Below, piece after piece: positions 8,209 to 20,554 of a DNA stretch of 64,000 nucleotides. Origin of the DNA: Halomonas stenophila. GTDB lineage: Bacteria > Pseudomonadota > Gammaproteobacteria > Pseudomonadales > Halomonadaceae. The DNA is taken from the NCBI RefSeq assembly GCF_014192275.1, contig NZ_JACHXR010000004.1, forward strand, positions 186,001 to 250,000, in the 5' to 3' direction. The first letter of the stretch is position 1, and each line of letters opens with the position of its first letter. The notes below the pieces were generated by a model. It was not told the origin of the DNA. It saw only the letters and a program-made list of their open reading frames with translations, and made no database searches. A program made the position numbers and the translations under genes.

Positions 8209-9032
8209 GCCCCCTGCGCCTGCAGCAGGCGCTCCATCCGCGTCAGCTGATCGCGCAATTCATGGACGTCGGCGCGCAGCCCATGCAGCTCCGCCGCCTC
8301 CCCTTCTCCGTTCTCGATCTCGATCTCCACGCTCTCCCTCTGCATCACGTCGAGCACGATGCCGATCATCATGTTCAGGAAGATGAAGGCCGTCAGAAAG
8401 ATGAAGGTCAGATAGTAGAGCCAGCTCCAGGCGTAGGCTTCCTGGGTGGCGTACATCACGTCGGTCCAGTCCTCGAAGGTGGCCACCCGGAACAGCGTCA
8501 GCAAGGCGGCCGAGATATTGCCCCACAGGAAGTCGTCGATGTCGGCGAACAGGAAGCTGCCGACCGCCGCGTAGATGTAGAAGATGATGAACATCAGCAG
8601 GGCCACGTACCCCATGCGCGGAATCGACTTGACCAACGCCGCCATCAGCACCCGCAGCTCGGGGATCAGCGACACCAGGCGCAGCACCCGGAAGATGCGC
8701 AGCAGCCGCGCCAGCAGCACCATATCCGATTTATCCAGGGGCACCAGGCTGGCCATGACGATCACGAAGTCGAAGACGTTCCAGCCCTGGCGGAAGAAGT
8801 TCCGCAGGCGCTTCTCGGCGGCCATGCGGATCAGGATCTCGACCAAGAAGAACACCGTGATCGACGTATTCAGGACCAGCAACCACTGTTCGAGGCGTGT
8901 CGTCTCCTCGTAGGTCTTGGCCCCGATGAGCAGCGCCGAGAAAAGGATGATGGCGATGACCGCGGTCTCGACCAGTTTGTTGGCGCGCGGCTGTTCGAAA
9001 TGGTGGTGCCAGGTGGCGAAGGTAGCATTCAT
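8169..9032 (-). CDS. Voltage-gated cation channel of the bacterial NaV/CaV type
   Basis: The 287-residue protein is one six-helix subunit (Ion_trans family) that would assemble as a tetramer in the inner membrane. S1-S4 occupy about residues 20-140. S4 shows arginines every third residue (LLARLLRIFRVLRL). The pore region carries the selectivity filter TFEDWTDVMY between S5 and S6. A C-terminal coiled coil (about 240-275) fits the tetramerising bundle of this family. The extra Asp residues in the filter resemble those used to make the calcium-selective CavAb from NavAb. I chose MNATFATW as start; a longer frame to 9125 lacks homology-like sequence. No strong ribosome binding site is visible. 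Confidence 0.85.
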   Translation of the reverse strand: MNATFATWHHHFEQPRANKLVETAVIAIILFSALLIGAKTYEETTRLEQWLLVLNTSITVFFLVEILIRMAAEKRLRNFFRQGWNVFDFVIVMASLVPLDKSDMVLLARLLRIFRVLRLVSLIPELRVLMAALVKSIPRMGYVALLMFIIFYIYAAVGSFLFADIDDFLWGNISAALLTLFRVATFEDWTDVMYATQEAYAWSWLYYLTFIFLTAFIFLNMMIGIVLDVMQRESVEIEIENGEGEAAELHGLRADVHELRDQLTRMERLLQAQGAGLSQLDQARGRR

Positions 9033-9319
9033 GATATATCGACCGACAAGGTAGAGGAGAAGGCCGCGTAGTCCGTGCGATGACGGGACAATTCTAGCGA
9101 TTATTCGATCGGGGGAGCCCAGCAAAGCAAAGGGCCCCTACGCCTTACCCGCTGATACCGAAACACACACCGTGCAACCAAGTCTTACGCCATGTCTTTT
9201 GCAGTCGACTCCAGGACCCTCTACACCTTCAAGAGTGTCCACGTGAATCGCCCATGGCACCTCTCTCGGCCGATCCATGGCGCCCCCCATCACGGAAACC
9301 CGGGAAGGAGTCCTGTCCG

Positions 9320-10174
9320 ATGAGTGAGCAACACCAGCCCCCGCAGCACCAGCAGCGACAGCCGGGCCGCGAAGGTCGCATGAGCCCCACCCCATCGGTC
9401 ATTCGCGCTACCTATCGAGGCACGGGAAAGCTCCTCGACAGGGTCGCGATCATCACCGGCGGTGACAGCGGCATCGGCCGTTCCGTGGCGGTTCACTATG
9501 CCCGCGAGGGCGCGGACACTGTCGTCGTTCATCTCGAGGAGGACCAGGACGCTCAAGAGACACGCCGACTGGTCGAGGCCGAGGGCCGACGCTGCCTGGT
9601 GCTCCAAGGGGATATCGGCACGCCTGGCGTCTGCCGGGACATTGTCGACCGAACCCTGGACACCTTCGGTAAGGTCAATATCCTGGTCAACAACGCCGCC
9701 GAGCAGCACGACTGGCATGACATCACGGAGATTCCCGACGACCAGCTGGAGCAGACCTTCCGGACCAATGTCCTGAGCCACTTCTATCTGGTCAAGGCCG
9801 TGCTTCCGCATCTGCAGGAAGGCGATACCATCATCGCCACCTCATCGATCAATGCCTTCAAGGGCAACGACACCCTGATCGACTACTCCGCCACCAAGGG
9901 CGCCATCCAGGGCCTGGTACGCTCGCTGGCCGTGTCCTTGGTAGGCCGGGGCATCCGAGTCAATGCGGTCGCCCCGGGCCCGGTGTGGACGCCCCTGATC
10001 CCGGCGAGCTTCTCCGAGGAGAAGGTCGCCGGGTTCGGTGGTCAGGTGCCCATGAACCGGCCAGCCGAACCCGCGGAGCTGGGTCCCGCCTATGTCTATC
10101 TCGCCTGTGAGGAGTCGTCCTACATGACCGGTCAGACCCTCCACCTCAACGGCGGCGTGGTGCTGAACACCTGA
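9320..10174 (+). CDS. SDR-family oxidoreductase (YghA/YdaD-like)
   Basis: This is a short-chain dehydrogenase of about 284 residues. The N-terminal 40 residues are Gln/Pro-rich, as in general-stress SDRs such as YghA and YdaD. The cofactor motif TGGDSGIG and the NNAAE segment bind NAD(P)H. The catalytic Ser lies in TSSINA and the Tyr-Lys pair in YSATKG. The start at 9320 follows GGAAGGAG with a 10-bp gap; an upstream extension is out of character. Substrate cannot be read from the sequence. It is a single gene convergent with serB. Confidence 0.85.
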   Translation: MSEQHQPPQHQQRQPGREGRMSPTPSVIRATYRGTGKLLDRVAIITGGDSGIGRSVAVHYAREGADTVVVHLEEDQDAQETRRLVEAEGRRCLVLQGDIGTPGVCRDIVDRTLDTFGKVNILVNNAAEQHDWHDITEIPDDQLEQTFRTNVLSHFYLVKAVLPHLQEGDTIIATSSINAFKGNDTLIDYSATKGAIQGLVRSLAVSLVGRGIRVNAVAPGPVWTPLIPASFSEEKVAGFGGQVPMNRPAEPAELGPAYVYLACEESSYMTGQTLHLNGGVVLNT

Positions 10175-10199
10175 GACGCCGCCGGCTGGCCCCGAGCGC

Positions 10200-11420
10200 C
10201 TAGGCCTCCAGGTCACCCTGCCGGTAGCCGATCAGGTAGAGCACGGCGTCCAGCCCCAGGGTGGAGATGGAGTGCCGGGCCTGCTGCCGGACCAGCGGCT
10301 TGGCGCGGAAGGCGATGCCGAGCCCCGCCGAGGCCAGCATCTTGAGGTCGTTGGCGCCGTCGCCCACGGCGATGGTCTGCTCCATGGTCAGCCCTTCGCG
10401 TTCGGCGATCTCGTGCAGCAGTTCGGCCTTGCGGTCGGCGTCGATGATCGGCTCGCGGACCTCGCCGGTCACCTTGCCATCCTCGATGACCAACTCATTG
10501 GCATGCACCTCGTCGAAGCCCAGCTTGTCCTGCAGATGGCGGGCGAAGTAGGTGAAGCCACCGGAGAGGATGGCGGTGCGATAGCCCAGGCGCTTGAGGT
10601 GATGCATCAGCCGCTCCAGGCCGTCCATCAGCGGCAGCGCCTCGGCGATCTCGGCGAGCACCGACTCGTCGAGGCCACGCAGCTTGCTCATGCGCTCGCG
10701 GAAGCTCTGCTGGAAGTCCAGCTCGCCGCGCATGGCCCGCTCGGTGACCTCGGCGACCTCGTCATAGACCCCGTGGCGGCGGGCCAGCTCGTCGATCACC
10801 TCGGCCTGGATCAGGGTGGAGTCCATGTCGAAGCACACCAGGCGGCGGTGACGGCGCCAGATCGAGTCCTCCTGCAGGGCAATATCCACGCCGTGCATGG
10901 CGCCCAGCGCCAGGGCCTTCTCGCGCAGGGCGTCGAGGTCGACCTCCTCGCCGCGCAGCCAGCACTCCACGCAGGCGCCCTGGATGCTGTGGTGGTCGCG
11001 GGGCACGCCGCCGTCCAGGGGCTCGCGGCCGGAGAGACGATGGATCAGCTCCACGGTGAGGCCATGCTCGGCGGTCAGCGCCCCCACCTCGGCGAGGATC
11101 CCCGCCGGCAGGTGGGGCGCCAGCAGGGTGAGGATCAGCCGCGGCTGGCTGGCGTGGGCGCTCCAGCGCTGGTAATCCTCGGCACTGACCTGGATCGCCT
11201 GGACATCCAGGCCGAGGCTGTCCCCGGCGGCGGCCAGCGCCCCCTCGAGGTCGGCCTCGCGGTCGAGCCCCACCAAGGCCTCCAGCGAGAGGATGCCGAA
11301 GGTCACGCTCTGGTTGATATCCAGCAGTCGCGCGCCGCTGACCGCCAGGGCCCGACCCAGGCCGGCCAGCTGGCCGGGCCTGGCCGGGCCGGTGGCGCGA
11401 ATCAGTAGTCGTCGTGTCAT
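10200..11420 (-). CDS. serB: Phosphoserine phosphatase with N-terminal ACT domains
   Basis: SerB carries out the last step of serine synthesis. Residues 1-170 form two ACT-like domains. The HAD domain (about 185-400) shows motif I FDMDSTLIQ with the nucleophile Asp, motif II SGGFTYFA, and motif III/IV GDGANDLKML. The 406-residue length matches the Pseudomonas form with an ACT region. It lies 2 bp downstream of parC on the same strand, so the two are probably co-transcribed. Confidence 0.95.
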   Translation of the reverse strand: MTRRLLIRATGPARPGQLAGLGRALAVSGARLLDINQSVTFGILSLEALVGLDREADLEGALAAAGDSLGLDVQAIQVSAEDYQRWSAHASQPRLILTLLAPHLPAGILAEVGALTAEHGLTVELIHRLSGREPLDGGVPRDHHSIQGACVECWLRGEEVDLDALREKALALGAMHGVDIALQEDSIWRRHRRLVCFDMDSTLIQAEVIDELARRHGVYDEVAEVTERAMRGELDFQQSFRERMSKLRGLDESVLAEIAEALPLMDGLERLMHHLKRLGYRTAILSGGFTYFARHLQDKLGFDEVHANELVIEDGKVTGEVREPIIDADRKAELLHEIAEREGLTMEQTIAVGDGANDLKMLASAGLGIAFRAKPLVRQQARHSISTLGLDAVLYLIGYRQGDLEA

Positions 11421-11422
11421 GT

Positions 11423-13675
11423 TCAGTCTTCCGTCTCCAGGCGATCGACCTTCTGCAGGCCACGGGGCAGCTTGCTGCCGCGGCGGCCGCGCTCCCCCCG
11501 ATAGTAGTCGAGATCGGCGGCCTTCAGCGTCAGCTTGCGCTTGCCGGCGTGCACCACCAGCGCCTGGCCGGGAGCCAGCAGCGCCAGGTCGCGCAGGAAC
11601 TCCTCGCGGCGGGCGGCCCGGGCTCCGGGAATGTCGAGCATCTTGTTGCCCTTGCCCTTGGCGAGTTCCGGCAGCTGGTCCAGCGGGAAGACCAGCAGGC
11701 GGCCCTCGTTGGAGACCGCCGCCACGCTCACGCCCTCGCCCTCGGGGATGAGCAGCGGTGGCACCACGCTGCAGCCCTTGGGCACCGAGAGCACGGCCTT
11801 GCCCGACTTGTTCTTGGCGGTCAGGGCCTCGAGGCGGGCGACGAAGCCGTAGCCGCCGTCCGAGGCCAGCAGGTAGCGGGTGGCCGGCGGGCCCAGCATC
11901 ACGCCGGCCATGTGCGCCCCGGCCGCCACGTTGACCCGCCCGGTGACCGGTTCGCCCTGGCTCCGGGCGCTGGGCAGGTTGTGGGCGGTCAGGCTATAGG
12001 CGCGCCCGGTGTCGTCGAGCAGCACCAGCGGCTGGTTGGTCTTGCCGCGGGCGGCGAGGTGGAAGCGGTCGCCGGCCTTGTAGGACAGCCCCGTCGGGTC
12101 GATGTCATGGCCCTTGGCGCTGCGGATCCAGCCTTTCTCGGAGAGCACCACGGTGACCGGGTCGGCGCCGACGAGCTCGACCTCGGAGAGCGCCCGGGCC
12201 TCCTCGCGCTCGACCAGCGGCGAACGGCGCGGGTCGCCGTAGTCCTCGGCGGCGGCGCGCAGCTCCTCCTCGATCAGGTCGGTGAGCGCGGCCTCGGAGC
12301 CCAGCAGTCCCTCCAGTCGCGCCCGCTCGGCCTCGAGGTCGTCCTGCTCGCCGCGGATCTTCATCTCCTCGAGCTTGGCCAGGTGGCGCAGGCGCAGCTC
12401 GAGGATCGCCTCGGCCTGGCGGTCGCTGAGGCCGAAGGCCTCGATCAGCGCGGCCTTGGGCTCCTCCTCCTCGCGGATGATGCGGATCACCTCGTCGATG
12501 TTGAGGTAGGCGGCAAGCAGGCCCTCGAGGATGTGCAGGCGATCCTGGACCTTGCCCAGGCGATGCTCGAGGCGCCGGCGCACGGTGCTGCGCCGGAAGC
12601 GCAGCCACTCGCCGAGCAGCTCGGGCAGCGCCAGCACCCGTGGCCGGCCGTCCAGGCCGATCACGTTCATGTTGATGCGGGCGTTCTTCTCGAGGTCGGT
12701 GGTGGCGAACAGGTGCGCCATCAGCGCCTCGATGTCGACCCGGTTGGAGCGCGGCTCGATCACCAGCCGGGTGGGCTCCTCGTGGGTCGACTCGTCGCGC
12801 AGGTCGGCGACCATGGGCAGCTTCTTGGCCTGCATCTGGCCGGCGATCTGCTCGAGCACCTTGGCGCCGCTGACCTGGTAGGGCAGCGCGGTGATCACCA
12901 CGTTGCCCTCCTCCCGGGTGTAGCGGGCGCGCATCTTCACCGAGCCGCGGCCCGCCTCGTAGACCTTGCGCAGCTCGGCCCGCGGGGTAATGATCTCGGC
13001 CTCGGTGGGGAAGTCCGGCCCCGGCAGGTAGCCCATCAGGTCGGTGGTGGTGGCCTCGGGGTGGCGCAGCAGGTGGCAGGTGGCCTCGACCACCTCGCCC
13101 ACGTTGTGCGGCGGGATGTCGGTGGCCATGCCCACGGCGATGCCGGTGCCGCCGTTGAGCAGCACATGGGGCAGCCGGGCCGGCAGCACCACCGGCTCCT
13201 GCATGGTGCCGTCGAAGTTGGGGGTCCAGTCCACGGTGCCCTGGCCGAGCTCGGCGAGCAGCACCTCGGCGAACCTGGACAGCCGCGCCTCGGTGTAGCG
13301 CATGGCGGCGAAGGACTTGGGGTCGTCGGGGCTGCCCCAGTTGCCCTGGCCGTCCACCAGCGGATAGCGGTAGCTGAACGGCTGGGCCATCAGCACCATG
13401 GCCTCGTAGCAGGCGCTGTCGCCATGGGGGTGGAACTTGCCCAGCACGTCGCCGACGGTGCGCGCCGACTTCTTGTACTTGGCGCTGGCCGAGAGCGCCA
13501 GCTCGCGCATGGCATAGACGATGCGCCGCTGCACCGGCTTCATGCCGTCGCCGATGTGCGGCAAGGCCCGGTCGAGGATGACGTACATCGAGTAGTCGAG
13601 GTACGCCTTCTCGGTGTACTCGCGAAGGGACAGGCGCTCGACGTCGCCCTCCGCCACCTGGATATCCATGGTCAT
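11423..13675 (-). CDS. parC: DNA topoisomerase IV subunit A
   Basis: ParC forms the A2B2 topoisomerase IV with ParE and decatenates daughter chromosomes. The catalytic Tyr lies in [11 protein letters not shown], and the quinolone-resistance region reads [14 protein letters not shown]. The beta-pinwheel C-terminal domain follows from about residue 490. Its 750 residues are typical. It is preceded by 250 bp containing a structured repeat and a heptamer array that separate it from parE, so a promoter of its own is likely there. Confidence 0.97.
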   Translation of the reverse strand: MTMDIQVAEGDVERLSLREYTEKAYLDYSMYVILDRALPHIGDGMKPVQRRIVYAMRELALSASAKYKKSARTVGDVLGKFHPHGDSACYEAMVLMAQPFSYRYPLVDGQGNWGSPDDPKSFAAMRYTEARLSRFAEVLLAELGQGTVDWTPNFDGTMQEPVVLPARLPHVLLNGGTGIAVGMATDIPPHNVGEVVEATCHLLRHPEATTTDLMGYLPGPDFPTEAEIITPRAELRKVYEAGRGSVKMRARYTREEGNVVITALPYQVSGAKVLEQIAGQMQAKKLPMVADLRDESTHEEPTRLVIEPRSNRVDIEALMAHLFATTDLEKNARINMNVIGLDGRPRVLALPELLGEWLRFRRSTVRRRLEHRLGKVQDRLHILEGLLAAYLNIDEVIRIIREEEEPKAALIEAFGLSDRQAEAILELRLRHLAKLEEMKIRGEQDDLEAERARLEGLLGSEAALTDLIEEELRAAAEDYGDPRRSPLVEREEARALSEVELVGADPVTVVLSEKGWIRSAKGHDIDPTGLSYKAGDRFHLAARGKTNQPLVLLDDTGRAYSLTAHNLPSARSQGEPVTGRVNVAAGAHMAGVMLGPPATRYLLASDGGYGFVARLEALTAKNKSGKAVLSVPKGCSVVPPLLIPEGEGVSVAAVSNEGRLLVFPLDQLPELAKGKGNKMLDIPGARAARREEFLRDLALLAPGQALVVHAGKRKLTLKAADLDYYRGERGRRGSKLPRGLQKVDRLETED

Positions 13676-13740
13676 GGCAATTTGACCTTATTCACGATCG
13701 TGGAATCGTTTGGGGATCGTCCCACTGAAAACTCATCGGA

Positions 13741-13876
13741 GTCCGTGGCTTCGAATCGCGGCTTATCCGGCGACAGCCCTGGGCGGAGGCGCTGTAAACC
13801 CTTCCCTGGGCGCTACCGATGCCATCCATGGCATAGGACCTCCGCTGCGGGCTGTCCCCGGCACCGCTCGCCTCGG
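13741..13876. repeat. Structured intergenic repeat, copy B
   Basis: This copy, between parE and parC, shares long blocks with the one at 3437: atcgcggctt, then aacccttccctgggcgcta, then gctgtcccc. Its hairpin, ATGCCATCCATGGCAT (13819-13834), keeps the CA-TCCA-TG closure but has a different stem from the copy at 3499. Its right part (gtccccggc..cgctcgcc) also matches the element at 7469-7711. Confidence 0.65.
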
Positions 13877-13886
13877 TATTTCTTCC

Positions 13887-13914
13887 AGCTTCAAGCTTAC
13901 GGCTTACAGCTCCC
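13887..13914. repeat. Degenerate 7-bp tandem array beyond the parE stop
   Basis: The sequence reads agcttca, agcttac, ggcttac, agctccc, ending 13 bp from the parE stop codon. It is an imperfect member of the period-7 class. Confidence 0.55.
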
Positions 13915-13926
13915 GGCGAAGCCGGG

Positions 13927-16536
<2,610 letters not shown>

Positions 16537-18222
16537 TCATCGGCCATGCTCCGCCTCGGCCGACCAGACCGCCTCGATCAGGCCGCGGGTGGAGTCGTCC
16601 ATGCCCTCGAGGCCGGTGCGGTGCTCCAGGGTGTGCTGGGTCTCGCCGGCGATCTTCTTGCCCAGCTCCACCCCCCACTGGTCGAAGGGGTTGATGTCCC
16701 AGATGGTCGCCTGGACGAACACCTTGTGCTCGTAGAGGGCGATCAACGCGCCCAGGGTCTCGGGGGTCAGGCGGTCGAGCAGCAGGGTGCTGGACGGCTG
16801 ATTGCCCCGGTAGTGCTTGTACTCCGGCCGCGGCCCGTCCTCCTCGATGGCATCGTCGCCGAGCATCAGCACCCGCGACTGGGCGAAGCAGTTGGCCAGC
16901 GTCAGGCGGTGCTGCCCCATCAGGTGGTCGCGGGTGGCCGGATCGGGCACGTCGTCGTAGCGCACCCGGGGGGCGATGAAGTCGCACTCCACGGCCTGGG
17001 TGCCCTGGTGGAGCAGCTGGTAGAAGGCATGCTGGGCGTTGGGGCCGAGCTGCCCCCACAGCACCGGGCAGGTGGAATAGCCGACCTGATCGCCATCGTG
17101 GGTCACCGACTTGCCGTTGGACTCCATTTCCAGCTGCTCGAGGTAGGCGGCGAAGTACTCCAGCCGCCCGTCATAGGGCAGGATCGAGTGGGCCCGGATA
17201 TCCAGGAAGTTGACGTTCCAGATGCCGGCGAGCGCCAGCAGCACGGGCAGGTTGTCGGCGGGCGCCGCCTCGCTGAAGTGGCGATCCATGGCATGGGCGC
17301 CGGCCAGCAGGCCACGGAAGTGCTCCATGCCCACCACCAGGGCGATGGGCAGGCCGATGGCCCCCCACAGCGAGTAGCGGCCGCCGACCCACTCCCAGAA
17401 CTCCAGCTGGTGGTCGTCGGCGATGCCCCACTCGGCCATCTTCTCGGGACTGGCCGAGACACCGATGAAGTGCTGACGCATCACCAGCGCCTCGTCGACG
17501 CCCTCCTCGCCGGCGGCACCCAGCAGCCGCGACTTGAGCCAGTCCCGCGCGGTACGCGCATTGGACAGGGTATCGATGGTGGTGAAGGACTTGGACGACA
17601 GCACGAACAGCGTGGTCTCGGGATTGAGCCGGGTCAGGTAGTCGGCCAGCTGCGAGCCGTCCATGGTCGAGGCGAAGTGCACGTCGATGCGATGGATGCC
17701 CTCGGGCCGGTAGTCGGCCAGGGCGTGGGTGACCATCAGCGGCCCCAGGTCGGAGCCGCCGACGCCGAGGTTGACCACGTCGTGGATCGGCTTGCCGGTG
17801 GCGCCCCGCCACTGGCCGGCATGGAAGCGCTCGACCATCTCCGCCATGCGCGCCAGGGTGGCATGCACCGAGGGCACCAGGTCCTCGCCGCCGACCTCGA
17901 GACGCGCGTCGGCGGGCAGGCGCAGGGCGGTGTGCAGGGCCGGACGATCCTCGCTGCGGTTGACGCGCTCGCCGGCCAGCAGGCCGCGGATCGCCTCGGG
18001 CACCCCGGCGTCACGGGCCAGGTCGAGCAGCAGGTCGAGGGTCTGGCCGGTCCAGCGCTGCTTGGAGAGGTCGAGGGTCAGGCCGGCCGCGCTGCGGCTG
18101 AAGGTCTCGAAGCGGCCCGGCTGCTCGACGAAGAGATCGCGCAGATGCCGGCGTCCCATGCCGGCGGCATGCTCGGCCAGGGCACACCAGGCCCGCTGCT
18201 GGTCGATGGGGGTATGGCTCAT
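16537..18222 (-). CDS. pgi: Glucose-6-phosphate isomerase
   Basis: Pgi interconverts glucose-6-phosphate and fructose-6-phosphate. The roughly 561-residue protein contains the family signatures VNLGVGGSDLGPLM, FVLSSKSFTTIDTLSNA, WVGGRYSLWGAIGLP and NPFDQWGVELGK. I chose the ATG at 18222 because AGGAGG lies six bases upstream; the longer frame adds only MSRRNS. It runs towards yqiA and is divergent from cmoA, sharing about 80 bp of upstream DNA. Confidence 0.96.
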   Translation of the reverse strand: MSHTPIDQQRAWCALAEHAAGMGRRHLRDLFVEQPGRFETFSRSAAGLTLDLSKQRWTGQTLDLLLDLARDAGVPEAIRGLLAGERVNRSEDRPALHTALRLPADARLEVGGEDLVPSVHATLARMAEMVERFHAGQWRGATGKPIHDVVNLGVGGSDLGPLMVTHALADYRPEGIHRIDVHFASTMDGSQLADYLTRLNPETTLFVLSSKSFTTIDTLSNARTARDWLKSRLLGAAGEEGVDEALVMRQHFIGVSASPEKMAEWGIADDHQLEFWEWVGGRYSLWGAIGLPIALVVGMEHFRGLLAGAHAMDRHFSEAAPADNLPVLLALAGIWNVNFLDIRAHSILPYDGRLEYFAAYLEQLEMESNGKSVTHDGDQVGYSTCPVLWGQLGPNAQHAFYQLLHQGTQAVECDFIAPRVRYDDVPDPATRDHLMGQHRLTLANCFAQSRVLMLGDDAIEEDGPRPEYKHYRGNQPSSTLLLDRLTPETLGALIALYEHKVFVQATIWDINPFDQWGVELGKKIAGETQHTLEHRTGLEGMDDSTRGLIEAVWSAEAEHGR

Positions 18223-18305
18223 GGAATTCCTCCTGGACATCCTGTCGTGCAGCCGACAACAGGGGAGCGTAGAATGGCGGGCTTCCAGCCCATGATTCCC
18301 TGCCT

Positions 18306-19046
18306 ATGAGTGACGCATCTTACCGTGACGCCATCTTTTCCACACCCCTGGACCGGGTGGCGCGCTTTTCGTTCGACGAGCGGGTGGTGGCCTGCTTCCC
18401 CGACATGATCCGCCGCTCGGTGCCCGGCTACGGCCAGATCCTGGCCATGCTGGGCCCGCTGGCCCGGCGCCACCTGCGCCACGGTGGCCATGTCTACGAC
18501 CTGGGCTGCTCGCTGGGGGCCGCCGGGCTGGCGCTGGCCGGCCAGTTGCCGCCGGACGCCTTCCGCTACACCGGGGTCGACCTCTCGCCGGCCATGGTGG
18601 AGCGGGCCGGGGAGACGCTGGGCGCCGAATGTCCCGAGCACGCCCTGACGGTGGTCGAGGGCGATATCCGCGACCTCGACTATCGGCCCTCGGGGATGAT
18701 CCTGCTCAACTTCACCCTGCAGTTCCTGGCCCCGGAGGAGCGCGACGCCGTGATCGCCCACCTCCATGAGGCACTCGAGCCCGGCGGCGTGCTGGTGCTC
18801 TCGGAAAAGGTCGTCGCCGAGGACGAGCAGGACAACGCCTGGCTGGTGGAGCGCTACCATGACTTCAAGCGGGCCAACGGCTACAGCGAGCTGGAGATCA
18901 GCCAGAAGCGCACCGCGCTGGAGAACGTCCTGGTGCCCGACACCCTGGCCGCCCACCACGCGCGCCTGGCCAAGGCCGGCTTCGCCCGCTCGCTGACCTG
19001 GTTCCAGTATCTCAACTTCGCCTCGCTGATCGCCTTCAAGGAGTGA
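18306..19046 (+). CDS. cmoA: Carboxy-S-adenosyl-L-methionine synthase
   Basis: CmoA makes Cx-SAM from SAM and prephenate; CmoB uses it to build cmo5U at position 34 of tRNAs. The 246-residue Rossmann methyltransferase shows the family N-terminus [20 protein letters not shown], the SAM motif [13 protein letters not shown], and [13 protein letters not shown]. CmoB normally follows directly; here a phospholipase-D-like gene intervenes. The third enzyme of the pathway, CmoM, lies about 11 kb away. Confidence 0.95.
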   Translation: MSDASYRDAIFSTPLDRVARFSFDERVVACFPDMIRRSVPGYGQILAMLGPLARRHLRHGGHVYDLGCSLGAAGLALAGQLPPDAFRYTGVDLSPAMVERAGETLGAECPEHALTVVEGDIRDLDYRPSGMILLNFTLQFLAPEERDAVIAHLHEALEPGGVLVLSEKVVAEDEQDNAWLVERYHDFKRANGYSELEISQKRTALENVLVPDTLAAHHARLAKAGFARSLTWFQYLNFASLIAFKE

Positions 19047-19140
19047 CCCGCACCGGCGAGGCGAGGAGCCTGGCGGAGGCAACGCCGCCCCGTGACTCGC
19101 GTGACGATAGGCCGCATCCGACAGGCTCCCGGGAGGGTGC

Positions 19141-20547
19141 ATGAGCGCATGGCTCGGCGGCCTGCTGCTGGCCGCCGTCACCGCCTGGCTGGCCACCGCC
19201 TGGTGGCACAGTCGCAAGCCGCTGCCCCAGGGCCTGCACGTGCTCGGCTCCTGGCGCCACGCCGAGGCACTCGACCTGCTGCTGGACGAGACCTTCCTCG
19301 ATGCCCGGCGGCAGCTGCAACGCCACCAGGCCATCTTCGCCGAGTGGCAACGGTTGATCGACCAGGCCCGCCGTCTGGTGGTGGTCGATCTCTTCATGCT
19401 CGACGACGGCCCCGTGGGACACTCGCTCTGCCAGGCCCTGATCCGCCGCAAGACCCAGGTACCGGGGCTCGAGACGGTGGTCCTGGTCGACCCCATCAAT
19501 CACTGCTATGGCGGATGCCCCGCCCCCCAGCTCGAGGCGCTGCGCCGGGCCGGGATCCGGGCGGTCATCTGCGACCTGACCCCGGGACGCGCTCCCAATC
19601 CCGGCTGGACGGCCCTGTGGCGCGGCCTGTTCCGCCCGCTCGGCAACTCGCCGCGAGGCGGCTGGCTCCCCAATCCCCTGGGGGCCGGACGCGTCACCCT
19701 GCGCAGCTACCTGGCGCTGCTCAACCTCCACGCCAACCACCGCAAGACCCTGGTGGTCGACCACGGCGACGGCTGGCAGGCGGTGGTGAGCTCGGCCAAC
19801 GCCGACAGCGACAGCCGCGACTACCGCAACGCCGCCCTGCGCCTGTCCGGACCCGCGGCCCTGGACCTGCTGCACAGCGAGCTGGCCCTGGCGCGCCGCT
19901 CCGGGCTCATCGGCACGCCACGCTGCCCGGCGCCGCCTCCCGCCGACCCTGCCCCCGCCCTGCCCCGCCTGCGACTGCTCACCGAGGGGGCCATCCGCGA
20001 CGCCCTGCTGACGATCGTCCGCCAGGCGCGGCCCGGCGAGACGCTCGAGCTATGCGCCTATTACCTGGCCCACCGCCGAGTGATCCACGCCCTGCTCGCC
20101 GCGCATCGTCGCGGCGTGACGCTACGCCTGCTGCTCGACCCCAACGAGAGCCATTTCGGCCGCGCCAGCCCCGGCATCCCCAACCGCCAGACGGCCCGAG
20201 AGCTGGCCCGAGCGGGGCTGGCCATCCGCTGGAACGGCAACGCCCGGACCCATGCCCACGGCAAGTGGCTGCTGCGCCACGGTGGCGGGCGCCCCGCCAC
20301 CCTGCTGATCGGCTCGGCCAATCTCAGCCGTCGCAGCCTCGACGACCACAACTTCGAGGCCAATATCCAACTGGAGGCCCGCGACGACCATCCGGTGATT
20401 CGCCAGGCGCGGGAAAGCTTCGCCCGCTACTGGCATAATCGGCACGGCGAACTCCACAGCCGCCCCTTCCCCGAGCACGACGACGCCACCCTCTGGCGCT
20501 ACTGGCGCTACCGCCTGATGGAGGCCAGCGGCTGGTCCACCTTCTAG
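19141..20547 (+). CDS. Phospholipase-D-superfamily membrane protein between cmoA and cmoB
   Basis: The 468-residue protein starts with a membrane anchor (WLGGLLLAAVTAWLATAWW). It carries two PLD-type motifs: HRKTLVVD with a following SSANADSDSRD, and HAHGKWLLRH with GSANLSRRSLDDHNFEAN. The second motif has His where the HKD Asp is usual. The layout resembles cardiolipin synthases and other phosphatidyltransferases, but the two catalytic halves are far from canonical ClsA, so the substrate is uncertain. A GGGAGG precedes the ATG. The stop is 7 bp before cmoB, so the two are probably translated from one mRNA. Confidence 0.8.
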   Translation: MSAWLGGLLLAAVTAWLATAWWHSRKPLPQGLHVLGSWRHAEALDLLLDETFLDARRQLQRHQAIFAEWQRLIDQARRLVVVDLFMLDDGPVGHSLCQALIRRKTQVPGLETVVLVDPINHCYGGCPAPQLEALRRAGIRAVICDLTPGRAPNPGWTALWRGLFRPLGNSPRGGWLPNPLGAGRVTLRSYLALLNLHANHRKTLVVDHGDGWQAVVSSANADSDSRDYRNAALRLSGPAALDLLHSELALARRSGLIGTPRCPAPPPADPAPALPRLRLLTEGAIRDALLTIVRQARPGETLELCAYYLAHRRVIHALLAAHRRGVTLRLLLDPNESHFGRASPGIPNRQTARELARAGLAIRWNGNARTHAHGKWLLRHGGGRPATLLIGSANLSRRSLDDHNFEANIQLEARDDHPVIRQARESFARYWHNRHGELHSRPFPEHDDATLWRYWRYRLMEASGWSTF

Positions 20548-20554
20548 GAAAGCC

